Shown here piece after piece: positions 1 through 11,859 of a stretch of DNA of 64,000 nt. The DNA comes from Amaurobius ferox (Eukaryota > Arthropoda > Arachnida > Araneae > Amaurobiidae). The notes below the pieces were generated by a model. It was not told where the DNA came from and did no database searches. It saw nothing but the letters and a program-made list of their open reading frames with translations. The number at the start of each line of letters is the position of its first letter. The first letter of the stretch is position 1. Location of the stretch: positions 35,874,484-35,938,483 of the forward strand of contig OX578155.1 of assembly GCA_951213105.1 (NCBI GenBank), written 5' to 3'. The position numbers and the translations under genes were made by a program.

Positions 1-769
1 TATGTTTCAATTACTTTGTCTACCTACTGTTTCATTCGGGTTTATATGGCGTATCAGAGTGCTATTTCAAATCGTATTTATATTATAAAAATACTTTCCA
101 TTGCTTTAAATTTTACCATACAATTATAGTTCAATATTTGTAACCGAATTGAACTAAATATTTTTATGAACATTTTCAATTGTTTAGAACTTAATAAGTG
201 TGACTTCCATACACCATATCACTCTTATTGTGAATCCAGCAAACACAGCTCAAGCATTTTATAAAAATTCTTAAATTTTCATTAACTAAATAAAAAAAAT
301 GTTTCCTTTGGTATTATTTGTTTTAAATGTAATTAATGCAATTTATCCTCATAAGTACAATAGAGCTTGTTTATAACGAAGCTAAAGTGATTAAAATATA
401 CAAAACTTTGGTATAATCAATAAATTGTTATCAGCGAGCTCGATTGTATGTTGGATACTATTGTCAGTCAATAAACATTTTAGTTCACACATGTTCAAAT
501 TAAAACATTTAGCCTGTCACTAGATAAGGTATTCAATCTAATGACAAGGTATGGTCAATACAATTATTTTTAATGCGAAATAGCATTAATTGATGTTGAA
601 AGAACACTGTTGACATGTTTCAAGATGATGTTAAAAATGTACATTGTCAAACATGACATCAATCTGAAAACTTTTTCAAGCCCGTTAAAATAAAGGATTA
701 TATGCCATAATTGTGATCATTTAGACCAACAATACAGATTTTTCAAATTTTTTCTGGTAAAAAAATCAT

Positions 770-1160
770 CACAAAATAAAAGTATGCATAAGAAGCTATT
801 TATGGCTCAATGATCAAGAAACCTAACAGTTTCAATCATTGTAGTAAAAAATAGGCGAAATGAAATTTTTGTGTTCATAACATCATTAGTCTCCCTTTTG
901 GGGAGGGGTAAATTGCCAAACATAATATCCATCGCAAGTTACCCTTCATTTTAAAGGACTTAAAAAAAATCTTCTGATTAATACCAAATTTGACAATGTA
1001 CCAACTCGGGGGGTATAATTTGCTTCACTGAAGGTCAAAATGACATCATAAACACAAAAATTGAATCGACACTATTTTTCACTTCAATGATTTAAATTCT
1101 TAAGTTTTCTGATCATTAAGGCTCATATACATAATTATGTTTTGTCATATGCTGGCATGT
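770..1160. repeat. Diverged foldback (inverted-repeat) element
   Basis: The stretch around 795-900 is the reverse complement of about 1035-1145 with scattered mismatches; shared blocks include the motif GCTCAATGATC near 805 and its complement near 1120, and TTTTTGTGTTCATAACATCATT-like sequence on both sides. The similarity continues inward through G-rich blocks (GGGGAGGGG near 900, its C-rich mirror on the other arm) to a centre near 950. This is the structure of a MITE or foldback element of roughly 370 bp with arms of 150 bp. No coding capacity and no clear target duplication were seen, so the family is unassigned. Confidence 0.55.
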
Positions 1161-2280
1161 TAAAAAAATATAAAATTTTCTTTAAAGTCAAGTTTTCACT
1201 TGAATTTTAAGAAATTCTATCTAGTTCTAGATTTTATGTCAACAAAGTCGAAAATAAAGTTTCGTTAAAATCCAATAATATTCGTGATACTATTTTTGTG
1301 AAAATAATACTTTTCAATACTATGTATGAGAAAGTAATAACTTAATAATATGTTATTATAGGTGCACAATTAAATCTGTCCCCTTTCCTTGATGGCAGAG
1401 AAGTACCATAAAATATTTTAATAATAAAAAACAAAGCAGGATTTCTTCTAGAAATTTTTACTTGCTCATACTAAAGAATATAGTATAGAGAAAGTGTTGT
1501 TTTTATGAAGTGATAAATATAACATTCAAATTAATGTAAGAAAGATATACCTTAATATAACGGCTTCTCTTTACACAGTATACCACCACTACTAAAATTG
1601 CATAATGTAAAACGGTTTTTTTCTTAATCCCACAAGTTTTCTTATTTAACACATTTTAGGATTATTATTATCACCCTGCCAACATTACAAGTACTTATTT
1701 CATTGTGGAAACCTTTTATTTAAAAAAAATATTCTATACTAGACTCCCTATACTAGACGAATAATATCATATTGAATTATAAATACCAGTATCTTAACAA
1801 CTTTATTATTTCTTTAAGAAGATGACTTTAAGATAAAATTAAATTAATACTAAGTAAAACATTTACCCTTCCTTATCCATTTATTTGCTCATTCGATTTT
1901 TCTACATAAATATCTATTACTTCAAACAAAAATGTATTAAACATTATTAACTACACTATGTATTAAAATTAAATATTAATGTTTCACAAAAAAGCTAATA
2001 TTTCTTTAACAAAAACGCCAAAATTATTTTTGACGTAATTAAAATCAAAATGTTTGCTTTAAATTAATTTAATTGTCAGTTTTAAAAATCATTCGCTATT
2101 TCCTCCTAAAAGGATTGTTTCACTTGTTCAAAAAACTTCTTCAAAATAACAAAACAATTTCAGTGATTTCACTTCACCAAACATGATTTTATTTTGAAAT
2201 ACAAAAAACGCTTGTATAGCTTTAATAATTCCGCAAATAAAACTATCCATTGTCAATCGAACTATATTCCAAAACCATCT
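1161..2280. other. AT-rich, no gene seen
   Basis: This stretch, like 1-769, 2780-3370 and 3830-4480, is AT-rich with stops in all frames. No repeat structure beyond simple A/T runs stood out. Confidence 0.6.
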
Positions 2281-2389
2281 AATGAGTAATAACTACTATC
2301 ATTTGAATAGAAATTAGTAAAACTACCGCTTAATCCGAATGAATCCTATTGCCATGGCCGATATCATTACTATATTACAATTACATCAT

Positions 2390-2640
2390 CTAAATTCATT
2401 CGAATACTTTTAAAACACTACTATGAAAAACAGTAACTAGTTCCGAACGAATACTATCGCCATTGCCGATAGCATAGCAGATAGCATTACTACAATAAAT
2501 AGTACAATCGTCCAAAATCATTCGAATACTTTTAAAACTATCGCCACGGCCGATAGCATGCATTACTACAAAAAATAGTACAATCGTGTAAATTCATTCG
2601 AATACTTTTAAAACTATCGTATTGCTAAAAGCTCTTCGCT
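2390..2640 (+). repeat. Degenerate tandem repeat with ATTCGAATACTTTTAAAAC core
   Basis: The core ATTCGAATACTTTTAAAAC recurs near 2399, 2521 and 2598. Between the cores lie related blocks containing GCCGATAGCAT and TAGTACAATCGT. Unit spacing is about 120 then 77 bp, so units have lost or gained sequence. The flanks (2320-2390 and 2650-2740) contain weaker matches such as ATTCGAATG. No gene is visible. Confidence 0.55.
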
Positions 2641-3374
2641 GTGATTGGCCAAAAAGCATTCGAATAGTTTTTGCAACTATGGAGACTATCGACTGATTTG
2701 AAACTATCGAGATGTTCGATTATTTCATTCGAATGAATCCCATCACTAATAGTAATTTCTGTGCTAATTTCAAGGTTGTAACCCTTTATAGAGCGAATAC
2801 GCCAGAAAAACATTTCTGGTTGTGCTACTGTTCCTATTTAATTTTTCTTCTCATTCGTCTGTTTATTTTTACATGATTGTAGCTAAGTTAAATTCTTAAT
2901 TCAGAAGAAATATATATTTAAAAATTATTATATTTTAAAGCAATTAATACAAATCGAAACCAGCAGTAGCCACTATTAAAACGGCCATTAAAGCTTAAGC
3001 GTTAAGTGTTTATATACTTAATGATTATCAACTGGTTATTAATATAATTACACTTGATAACTTCTTAATATTTAGTAGCCACTGATTAAAATAAAATTCC
3101 AGTTTTGATTATAGCAACTAAGAATTTAAAAACCTTATCACTCTTTAAATTCCCATATATATATCACGGATAACTTGATAAATAATAGAAGTAGAAATCA
3201 TAAGCACTTTTAATTCCAACATTATAATTTGTTATAATGATGTCAATAAATTAATTATAAAATTTTTAGAGGAAAGAAATAAGCTTAATTTTAAAATTGA
3301 ACTCATTTTCACCCAAAAAGATTGCTCTAAAAATACTACCTCCCCCACACCCCTTTTTTTCCTTTAAAATAATC

Positions 3375-3410
3375 TATATTTCATCACTTATCACTAAGTG
3401 ATGAAATATA
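3375..3410. repeat. Perfect 16-bp palindrome with 4-base loop
   Basis: The left arm TATATTTCATCACTTA (3375-3390) is followed by the loop TCAC and by its exact reverse complement (3395-3410). A perfect 16-bp stem is longer than expected by chance even in AT-rich DNA; it may be the core of a small foldback element or a replication-derived palindrome. No function can be assigned. Confidence 0.8.
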
Positions 3411-3751
3411 CTACTTTCTTTGTATCATAATTTGAAAATTTTAAAAGGGGAAACAAATTTTAAATTTTTTTTTATGACGTTTGGAATATTTGTGTCTTTT
3501 GAATGCAAAAAAAAAAAAAAGAATGCTGTTGACAGGAAATTTATTTTTAATTTGTAATGTAAATCGTAAGTTAAAGTAATATTCATTGTCAAAGATATTG
3601 AATGTAAAGGAGAGATTTTGAATGTATATTAAGTAATAAAATGAAGGTTTAGTTTAAGAAACTATAATAAAAATTGAGAAACCTGAATATTTTAATATTA
3701 CTATTAATTGAGTTATTAAAAAAACACATTTTGCATATTATTTATATGACA

Positions 3752-3827
3752 GGATATCCGAATAATCCTAACATCCGGCTACTGTCTAATATCCGGTTTA
3801 ATAGCCGGATGTTCACCGGATATCCGT
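3752..3827. repeat. Nested CCGGAT inverted repeats
   Basis: AACATCCGGCTA at 3770-3781 and its exact reverse complement at 3802-3813 form a 12-bp inverted repeat. Outside them GGATATCCG (3752-3760) and CCGGATATCCG (3816-3826) form a second ring. Five CCGGA/TCCGG cores lie within 75 bp of otherwise AT-rich DNA. This could be a hairpin of a mobile element or a binding-site cluster; neither can be shown from the sequence alone. Confidence 0.6.
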
Positions 3828-4679
3828 TGCATTCCTCTTAAATTAAACCCTTAAAAGTCTTAAATATAATTGAAAATTATTTTCTTATATTTATCTCTTT
3901 TATTGTCTCTTCTCTATCCTATATCTCTATTATTTTTGTATGATAACCGACCAACATTCATGTGCATGCATGTATATAAATCATATAATAAAAAATCTGA
4001 TGTGGGCAGCACATGACTTTCCTTATATAATGCAATGAATTTACTACTTTTACAGTAAAAAAAATAGATTATTATTATAGTAGATATTTATATTTATATA
4101 TAGCCATTGATAATTACATATGTTATGACTCGGCTATTTTAATGAATTAAAAATATGTGCAGTTGAATTTCCAATTAAATAGCAAAAATTTTCATTGCTC
4201 ATTAAATGGATTTAGGTTCAATAAGGAAAAGGTGTGAAATTGCAAAGATTATTTCCAGCCAAACTTTCCTTTTGTCCTGTGTGTTTTATTAGCAATGACA
4301 CAGAGCATGAAAACTGACACAGATATACAGGAAGGTAGTGGTCAAGACTATTTTGAGTCAAGATGAGCAGAAGTGAATTTTTTTATAAAATAATGTTTAA
4401 GTATTCATTTTTCTTTTGTTTGTTGTGCACTATATAATCAAAGGAAAACAAGATATATAGTATCTAAAGTAGCTCGACAAATGTTTAAGAACATATAAGT
4501 TACTAGCAGCATACCTGTTCTTCGTACAGAGAAAAGAAACATAAAATTCACAATCATGTGCAAATTCCTATAGTATATTAAATGACATTTTTAATCAAAA
4601 TATTCTGTTAAAATATTTAATACAATACTCCTAAAAAGAAGTTTAAGAATCTCTGTTCTCGCTATACAAAATTATCTTC

Positions 4680-6180
4680 ATGGGCAGATCTGAAGAATAA
4701 AACATCCTGGCTCCTTTCGTAAGCAAATTTATAAAAAGAAAAAGGAATTGAATCAATATATGCAAAATGAAAGAGCATTAAAATTGTATGGGATCTGTAC
4801 TACTTATATACGTGAATATTAGAAAATATAGCCCGTCTTATATAGTACATTACATGTATAAATTGAATATATCAATAAACCCGTAATTGAATCCAATATA
4901 TGCCAGACTGAAAGCACAATTATATGGGAATATATATATATATGCATATATATATATATCCCCGTATTACATATATCATCGCAGATTAGAAAATATACCA
5001 GTGTGTTAGTAGAATATTACCCGTATTACAATATGAGTCTCAAAAATCTTTGCCAAAATAAAACATATGACATAATACATTGAAAATATCAATAATCCCT
5101 GTATAATCTTTATACAAGAATGTCGTAATTGATTTCAATACATGCCAATATACAATATCAAAATATATGCCAATATACTTGAACTATTTATATTCTCGTA
5201 GATTAGAAGACATACCCATGCATTTGTAGAAGATTACTCATAAAACGTACAATATATGAGTTTAAACAATTTTTGTCATAATAAAACAATGGCATGACTT
5301 GAAAATATCAATAATAGTAATGTTTAAACCTGAAGACTAATTGATATTATCCAGTCAAAAATGCAATGGCAATGAAATTATTTTATATAGATATCTTTAA
5401 TATTCAAATCAGAAAAGATTTAACAAAAATCATATGCAGCATAACACATTGGATTTACATCTGTTGCTAAACAACATGAAATCATTTGCATCAAATAAAT
5501 TGACGGAAATTATATCGTCTGAATAATGCTATGTCCATGGAAGGTTTGAAGACATTTTCATCAATTTAGTGATAATTTAAAAATTCGCCAAATTTATCGC
5601 CAAGTGAGACTGTGCAACTGATAGTCCCATTTTGTGACAAATTGACGAAACATCATCACAATACTATCCCCTAATGAAAATCAATTAATTTCATTTATTA
5701 AGCACAATTTTATCAATTTCATGATATTTTTATGGATTTACAAGCATTTTTATTAATTTGGTGATATTTTAAAAATTGGCTAAATGTGTTACTAAGTAGG
5801 ATAGATGGACTGACCGACAAATGCTACCGAAACATCATTTCAGTACACTCTTCTAAAAAAACAAATTTAATTTCATTAATTTGCGTCATTTTTATCAATA
5901 TGGCGACATTTTCATCAATTAGGCAAAGTTTCAGAAAAGTTGCCAAGTTAGCAATATTCAGCCAAATTCATAGCTCTGAATTTGCGTATCTGACGAATAG
6001 AACATCCTGATCCCGTTTGTATATACTAAATGAAAACACTAAACTTGTATTAGAAGATATACCTGTTCTACTCTTTTCTATTTCAACAATTTTATAAATG
6101 AATTTATTGGGTAAACACAATATGAGTTTATTAGTTAAACACAATATATAAGTTTAAAAACTCTTTGCCAAAATAAATGA
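4680..6180 (+). repeat. Degenerate dispersed and tandem repeat family
   Basis: Several blocks recur in the same order: a TTAGAAAATATA...AGTAGAATATTAC block (about 4832, 4987, 5203, 6053), an ATATGAGT block, and an AATCTTTGCCAAAATAAAAC...TTGAAAATATCAATAAT block (about 5045, 5268, part at 6160). The last block also occurs at about 59412-59470, showing that the family is dispersed. At 5548-5960 a second motif set (TTTTATCAATTTGGTGATATTTTAAAAATTGGC-like) repeats about three times. No ORF of interest. The short ORFs inside are not conserved between units, so they are not genes. Confidence 0.5.
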
Positions 6181-6604
6181 AAATAATGTGCACTGTCTAC
6201 AATTAATATAATTAAAAGAAAAATCAAACCGTTCTTTTCTAAAATATATTTTTATATCCATTTATTTATTATTCAAATCGAAAAAATAATAATTAAAATT
6301 AATAGACAGATTTAGTTGAGTTTCTGAGTAACATGATATAAGATAGAATCTTCCTCATAGACTGCAAAATAAAATGACCATTTTGATTTCTTTATACTTT
6401 TCATTGTTGAGTAAAAGCTTTTGAAAAATAAAACATGAAGATAAATTTTCCATTTAAATTCATGTTTTCAGAAAGGGACTAATTAGCACAAAAAATCTCC
6501 CACCAAACTCAGAGAAAAAGTTTAAATTCACTTTCAAATGATTTTCAACCTTTTCCTTTGGATAAACCATGGAGTTAGAGAGTAGAACTCATAGGAAAAA
6601 GTTT

Positions 6605-6912
6605 TGTTTTTCATGAATATCTCGACATCCCCTGGTCTTAGAGACTCGAAACATGGGCCAAATTTATGGGGGCTATTTTAAGGCTATCCACAAACTTCCA
6701 TTAAATTCAATTCAGCCGTTCTCCAGTGATAATGAGACAAACAAAAGTTTCATTTTTTACTAATATCTTGAGAATCACTGGTCATAGAAACTCTAATCAT
6801 GGACTAAATTTTAAGCAGGACTATTTTCAGGCTACCCACAAAATTTCTTCAAATTTGGTTCAACCGTTCTCCTGTGACGATGGGACAAACAGACAGACAG
6901 ACAGATTTTCAA
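6605..6912 (+). repeat. Two-unit tandem repeat (~150 bp) ending in (CAGA)n
   Basis: A unit running from TGAATATCTCGACATC (about 6612) to GATAATGAGACAAACAAAAG (about 6745) is repeated with divergence from about 6760 to 6890. The second copy ends in ACAGACAGACAGACAG (6888-6905). The same sort of tail, a short GACA/CAGA microsatellite after a TTCAACCGTTCTCC-like block, is typical of dispersed arthropod repeats. A related (CTGT)n tract lies at 40434-40450. No coding function is inferred. Confidence 0.55.
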
Positions 6913-7959
6913 TTTTATTTATACAGATAGTGAGTGATAGGCACAATAAGCAAACTGATTTAAAGTTAAATTTCAAATACACTTCAACAGCAGTCAACTT
7001 GTCAGTTTCCCATCACCACTCGTATAACATAACAAAGATTTATTGCATTATGTATATGCATGCTATGAATGTGATTTACATTTTGAATACAAGATTTAAA
7101 TTTTGTACTGATCAGCATGAGCATGCAATAAAATCATGAAATTTTATTATCAATATGAAGAAAGTTTCTACATACTTATTTATTCATAGTCCACTTTTCA
7201 ATCTATTAGCCGATTAAAACTTCGACAAGTTTAGATTTTGCCATTGACAGCATTTCATAACATCATAACATGCGATTTCAGGCATTAATCCGGAAGTGAA
7301 TGAAAGTGTTGCTACAATTTGAACATAATCATTTTTTGGGGTAAAGTGGGTTCTCGCCAAACCTGTGATATTCAGTGCAATCTGTCAACAAAAGGTAACT
7401 TTCTGGATCGGTCTAACTTCACCTTAAACAATTCTAAAATACGATACATTCAGCAATGATATTATTATAATTATCACAGAACTACAATAACTTATTTTAC
7501 TTAGAAAATTAAAATCATGGAGGTAAAAGTACATTCTAACTCCATACTTAATACAACTTCAAACTTTATTCAAATGACGTTATCGAAACATAAATCACCT
7601 GGCTCTCTATGTAAAAACAGTGAGTATTTCATTCATACACATTTATTCTAGACTCCAGAGTTAAATAATTTTGCATGAGAAAAATTCAGCAATTCTTATA
7701 CAACTAACTGATCTTACAATCACTTATTTACATTCATTAAAGTTAGGATTCGTTGTAGAAATAATCAAAGTTTGATGATCATTTAAACTCAAAAATATTG
7801 TAGCTGCATTTGCGCAGAATATGGATGCACAGAAAAACAAATCTAAAATAAAGCTGTTTTAGGATCGGTGCAACACTAAATATAAATTAAAAAGAACTTT
7901 AAAAAAATCCCCTGAATGAACAAAGTCATATACACTTTTCAACAACATTGTAAAGTGTT
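6913..7959. other. AT-rich, no gene seen
   Basis: Only short ORFs with biased composition are present. I found no match to the right-hand copy of the duplication, so the duplication appears to end near 7950. Confidence 0.5.
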
Positions 7960-8760
7960 AATAAAACAGAAAGGGGAGGATTAAGCACATAATTCTCTTT
8001 TCCACCTGATACGAACTTTCAAAACAGTTTGTTTTTTTCAAGTTGAATTTTTGTTAAATTATTCAATGTTTGGTATGCATCTGGGGTAAAAAGTTCTGAA
8101 CATTTAAACCTATAAGCATGTTTGCTCTAAAACAATATTTAAAAGCATAAATTTCCAGACTAGGGTTCTTTAAGCCTTTTGCAAGAAGATGTTTACGTTG
8201 ATTCAGACAATTCAGTCAAAACTATGGATGACAAGAATGGGGGGGAAAAGTTGTTAAATTTGCACGGTGTGTGATTCGATTTTAGCCAGCTTTAATGAAA
8301 TATGGAACAACTTATTTTCTTTATATTATTTAATAACAGCCTTTAGCGACCAGCCTAGTCACATTTTGAAAAATCTCTTAATTTGCAATAGCTTTCTTGT
8401 TGTAGGTGTACCTTCGCTACATGCGAAAGTTTTGGCTAATCACTCCCACTGCAGGTCATTTAATAGCTATCGAGATTGACTGTGTATCTATCCACGGCTG
8501 GCCAAAGAGAGGGTCGGACACCACTCAAGCGGTGAAGCCCGGACTCCTCAATAATTTTTTAAAGGAGGAGAAGACATGAAAAATGTACAAAAGAGGAAAA
8601 TGAAATATGAAAGAGGTCCCAGAAATTTATATGGGTGGCCCTGATCCGACCACTGTGCAGAAGGATGCAGTACGTATTATATACCATATAACGATAACTC
8701 TGCTCCATGTAATAACGATTTGCACGCTATGTGGACATATTTTATTTGTGTAGCTGATTT
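7960..8760. repeat. Segment A of inverted segmental duplication (left copy)
   Basis: This segment is the reverse complement, with divergence, of 54670-55450. Matching anchors include the GGTCGGACACCACTCAAGCGG region (about 8512), which pairs with CCACTTGAGTGGTATCCGACC at about 54891; CCATGTAATAACGATT (about 8706), which pairs with a block at 54700-54730; and ATGTTTACGTTGATTCAGACAATTC (about 8190), which pairs with GAATTGTCTGAATCAACATAAAC near 55220. It lies on the same side of the zinc-finger array as segment B and belongs to the same duplication. No gene is visible; a 70-codon ORF within it is not preserved in the other copy. Confidence 0.75.
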
Positions 8761-9441
8761 ACAAAAATTAGCACCTTTTTTAAGAGATTGCACACAGTCT
8801 GTATACAATGTATGCAATAATGATGTATATATATGCAAATCATGAGGCATTGTCTTATGAACCGGCCTACAATGAGATCTTATGATTAACAGATAAGCCC
8901 GCTGCACGAAAGCATGCAATCTGTATAGCAGATTTGAAACACAAAATAAATCCCTTTATATTGGCAGACACACCTTTGATCTGATCCGAGGACACATGCA
9001 ATAATAAAGCTCCATGTAATAACGATACGTCCGCTTTAGGAATGTATGCAGTAGTTGTCGATAATATACTCGCTCACTAGGCGGGCTCATCATGGCATAT
9101 AAATGTACATTGCAATCACTAGTCATAAATCTGCTTAATGGAATAATGATTTAGCAGCTAACGTTTGCTAATCCATAGTTCTAAATTTTATACGGTGATT
9201 TTATGGAGCTTTTTGAAATTTTAATTAGTTGTTGAAATCAAGTTTTTTTTTAAATTAATATATACACTTATCCCCCGATTTACACGGCACTTGTTTTACA
9301 TGATTTCGCTTTTACATGGTTTATAAATTAACAGATTTCAAAAAATTGATAAAAATGTATATTCCGCTTCATATACGCCTATACAAAGATTTGATGACAT
9401 TTTTGAATTTTATTCCTTTGGTAACACTGATGAAAACAACA

Positions 9442-9551
9442 GGGGATTCCCGGTGTTGTAAAATACATACATTTAGGGGAATCCCCGCAATGGGGAATCC
9501 TCGTATAGGGAAATCCCCGTAATAGGGGAACCCCGTATGTATTTCACAACA
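9442..9551. repeat. Hairpin with five kappaB-like GGGGAATCCCC motifs
   Basis: TGTTGTAAAATACATAC (9454-9470) and its near-exact reverse complement (9535-9551, one mismatch) enclose three GGGGAATCCCC-type motifs plus a related one. The motifs are GGGGATTCCC (9442), GGGGAATCCCC (9476), GGGGAATCC (9492), GGGAAATCCCC (9508) and GGGGAACCCC (9525), spaced about 16 bp apart inside the hairpin. It lies in the 5' untranslated part of the Tigger element and is probably a MITE or an internal structure of that element. The motifs fit the GGGRNWYYCC consensus for Rel/NF-kappaB proteins; binding is not shown. Confidence 0.65.
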
Positions 9552-9706
9552 GTAAAGCTATCTGGTTCATGCAAGTACAGAGTGCAGAAACATTTTAGCA
9601 GCAAAGCTTATATTATTGTGCGTTTATCTTTTGAACTAGTAAGTTTTCAACATTTATAGTTTTTCTTGCATCTTTATAGTTTGCGTAAATTTGTTAAGTT
9701 TCTATA

Positions 9707-11500
9707 ATGTCAAAGGATTTGAAGAGAAATCAAATGAAAAGAAAAGTTATTTCTTTAGAAACTAAAATTCAAATATTAGACCGTCTATGTAATAGAGAAA
9801 GAGTAACAGATGTTGTTAAATTTTACTCCATGAATGAAACCACAATAAGGACAATAAGTAAAAATGAAGACTCCATTAGAAAAAGTGTAGCAGCTGGAAG
9901 CTGCAGCAGTATGAGTACGACTTCATATGTTAGAAATGTTACAATGGAAAATATGGAAAAAGCCTTAGTGATATGGATAGAAAACCAAACTCAAAAGCGA
10001 ATCCCGATCGATACCAATGCTGTTACAAATAAAGCTTTGAAGATTTATCAATCACTTAAGAATCAGTCGCCGTCGACTTCGTCCGATGAAAAGAAGGTAT
10101 CTTTTTCTGCAAGCCATGGGTGGTTCGAGAGATTCAAACAAAGACATTCTTTACATAACCTGAGAATGAAAGGTGAAAGTGCATCTGCTGATTCGGATGC
10201 AGCGCAACAATATCCGGCAAAACTTGTAGGAGTTAGCAGAAATCATTGCCACTAACTCCTACACTTCTGATCAGGTTTTCAATGCTGACGAGTCTGGATT
10301 ATTCTGGAAAAAAATGCCGCAAAGAACCCTTATAGCCAAATCTCACTAATCAGCTAGTGGTCATAAAGTAGCGAAAAGTCGTATAACAGTTCTTTTCTGT
10401 TGCAATGCTTCTGGCAATTATATGCTGCAACCATTGGTGATTAACAAATCAAAATCACCACGATCATTCAAAGGAATAAATATCAAAAACCTTCCTATCT
10501 AGTGGATGGCTAATAGAAAAGCATGGGACACAGCCATAGCTTTCAATGAATGGTTCCATAACTTCTTTGTTCCAGATGTCAAAAATTATTTAACTCAAAA
10601 GGGATTGCCTTTTAAGGCTCTTCTATTAATTGATAATGCAGCAGGCCATCCTCCAGATTTACAACAAGAAAATGTAAAAGTTGTTATTTTTACCAAAGAA
10701 TACAACTTCCTTATTACAGCCATTAGATCAAGGGATAATTTCGATTTTTAACGTACTGTACATCAAGCAAACTTTCAGGGATACCTTAGAACAAATGGAG
10801 AATGATGAATCTCTTACTCTGATGGATCCTTGGAAGAAATTTACAATTTTAGATTGTGTTAAGCATGTTGGACTGTCATACACTCAGATCAAACAATCAA
10901 CGATCAACGCCTGCTGGAAAGCAATATGGCCAGATGTTGTTGAAAGTGGAAATGATAAATCCCCAATAGAGCATGAATGTTCTCAGATCACTGAGTTGGC
11001 CCATACTATAGGAGGAGAAGGTTTTGAAGATTTAGCTCAGGCAGATATTGAAGAAATAATGGCTGATGAAGAATTGAATGAAGATGATTTAATTAACATG
11101 ATTCGTGAAACAAACAAACATGATGAAGACAATGATTCTGATGAAGAGCAATCTGAACCAGTTGCGTTCACAGCAAGAATCATAAGCGTAGGACTTGATT
11201 TAGGAAGAAAATTGGGCAACCATTTCTTACAATATGACACAAATGTTGATCGAGCTCTCCGATTGCAGCGAGATTCGTAAATGTTTAAATCAATATGAAG
11301 AGGTCTATAAAGATTTAGAAAAAAAACCTACGCAATTGTTAATTACCGATTTCATGGCAAAGTCTTGTCAACCCAAGATCTTACCTAATTCGTCAACCAT
11401 TGAGCCAGAATCGCATCAAGAAAGCTCAAGTGATGAAAGTGACATCATACCTATCAGAAAGAAAAGACTGATAGTACATATAAGTGATAACAGTGATTAA
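9707..11500 (+). pseudogene. TIGD1-like transposase, broken by frameshifts and stops
   Basis: The DDE transposase of the Tigger/CENP-B-like group is recognisable along its whole length. The first piece (9707-10255) has an N-terminal CENP-B/pipsqueak-type helix-turn-helix (ISLETKIQILDRL) and a Tc5-type DNA-binding domain (MENMEKALVIWIENQTQ; SHGWFERFKQRHSLHNLRMKG). After a frameshift near 10230 the catalytic part follows: NADESG with the first acidic residue, an in-frame stop near 10348 and another just before 10506, then LLIDNAAGHP (second Asp), another frameshift near 10690, and TTSLLQPLDQG (third Asp). An acidic C-terminal stretch and a last frameshift near 11234 lead to LLITDFMAK, which matches the end of TIGD1-type proteins. 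All three catalytic Asp positions remain in the pieces, but the gene cannot give a full protein. Neighbouring inverted termini place it in the element 9265-11788. Confidence 0.92.
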
Positions 11501-11859
11501 ACTTATAATTAATTTTTAAGGGTTTTTTTGTTTTTTACTTCTTTGTTCCTAATGTAAAATAAATTAAATATGTTATATGACTACATTCATATGTTTATTG
11601 TTTTATAAACTAAGTATAATTTTAAGTTTTCTAAGATGTCTTACTTTTGTTTTACTTAAATAAATGACTGAATCATGCACATTTTGAGGTTATTTTCATT
11701 TTACATGATTTTACTTAGCAAAATCCAAGATTTCAATTTACACGGTTTTGTGCAGAACCTATCTTCCCTGTAAATCGGGGGACAGGTGTATAACAAACTA
11801 ATACATATTTTTAACATTTAAATATATTTTGTCACTGAAGATCATCAAACCTCATTAAT

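Larger units (their letters stand above)
9265..11788 (+). mobile_element. TIGD1-like (Tigger, pogo superfamily) DNA transposon
   Basis: The left end reads CACTTATCCCCCGATTTACA from 9265. The right end (about 11760-11788) is its inverted counterpart, with CTGTAAATCGGGGGACAGGTG. TATA flanks both ends (9261-9264 and 11789-11792), as expected for a TA target duplication at a TATA site. Length is about 2.5 kb, normal for Tigger elements. Inside are a degraded transposase gene (9707-11500) and, between the left end and the gene, a hairpin with repeated GGGGAATCCCC motifs. The element sits between segments A and B of the segmental duplication. The corresponding right-hand copy (51.8-55.45 kb) has no such element, so insertion probably followed the duplication. 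Non-autonomous now because the gene is broken. Confidence 0.9.
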
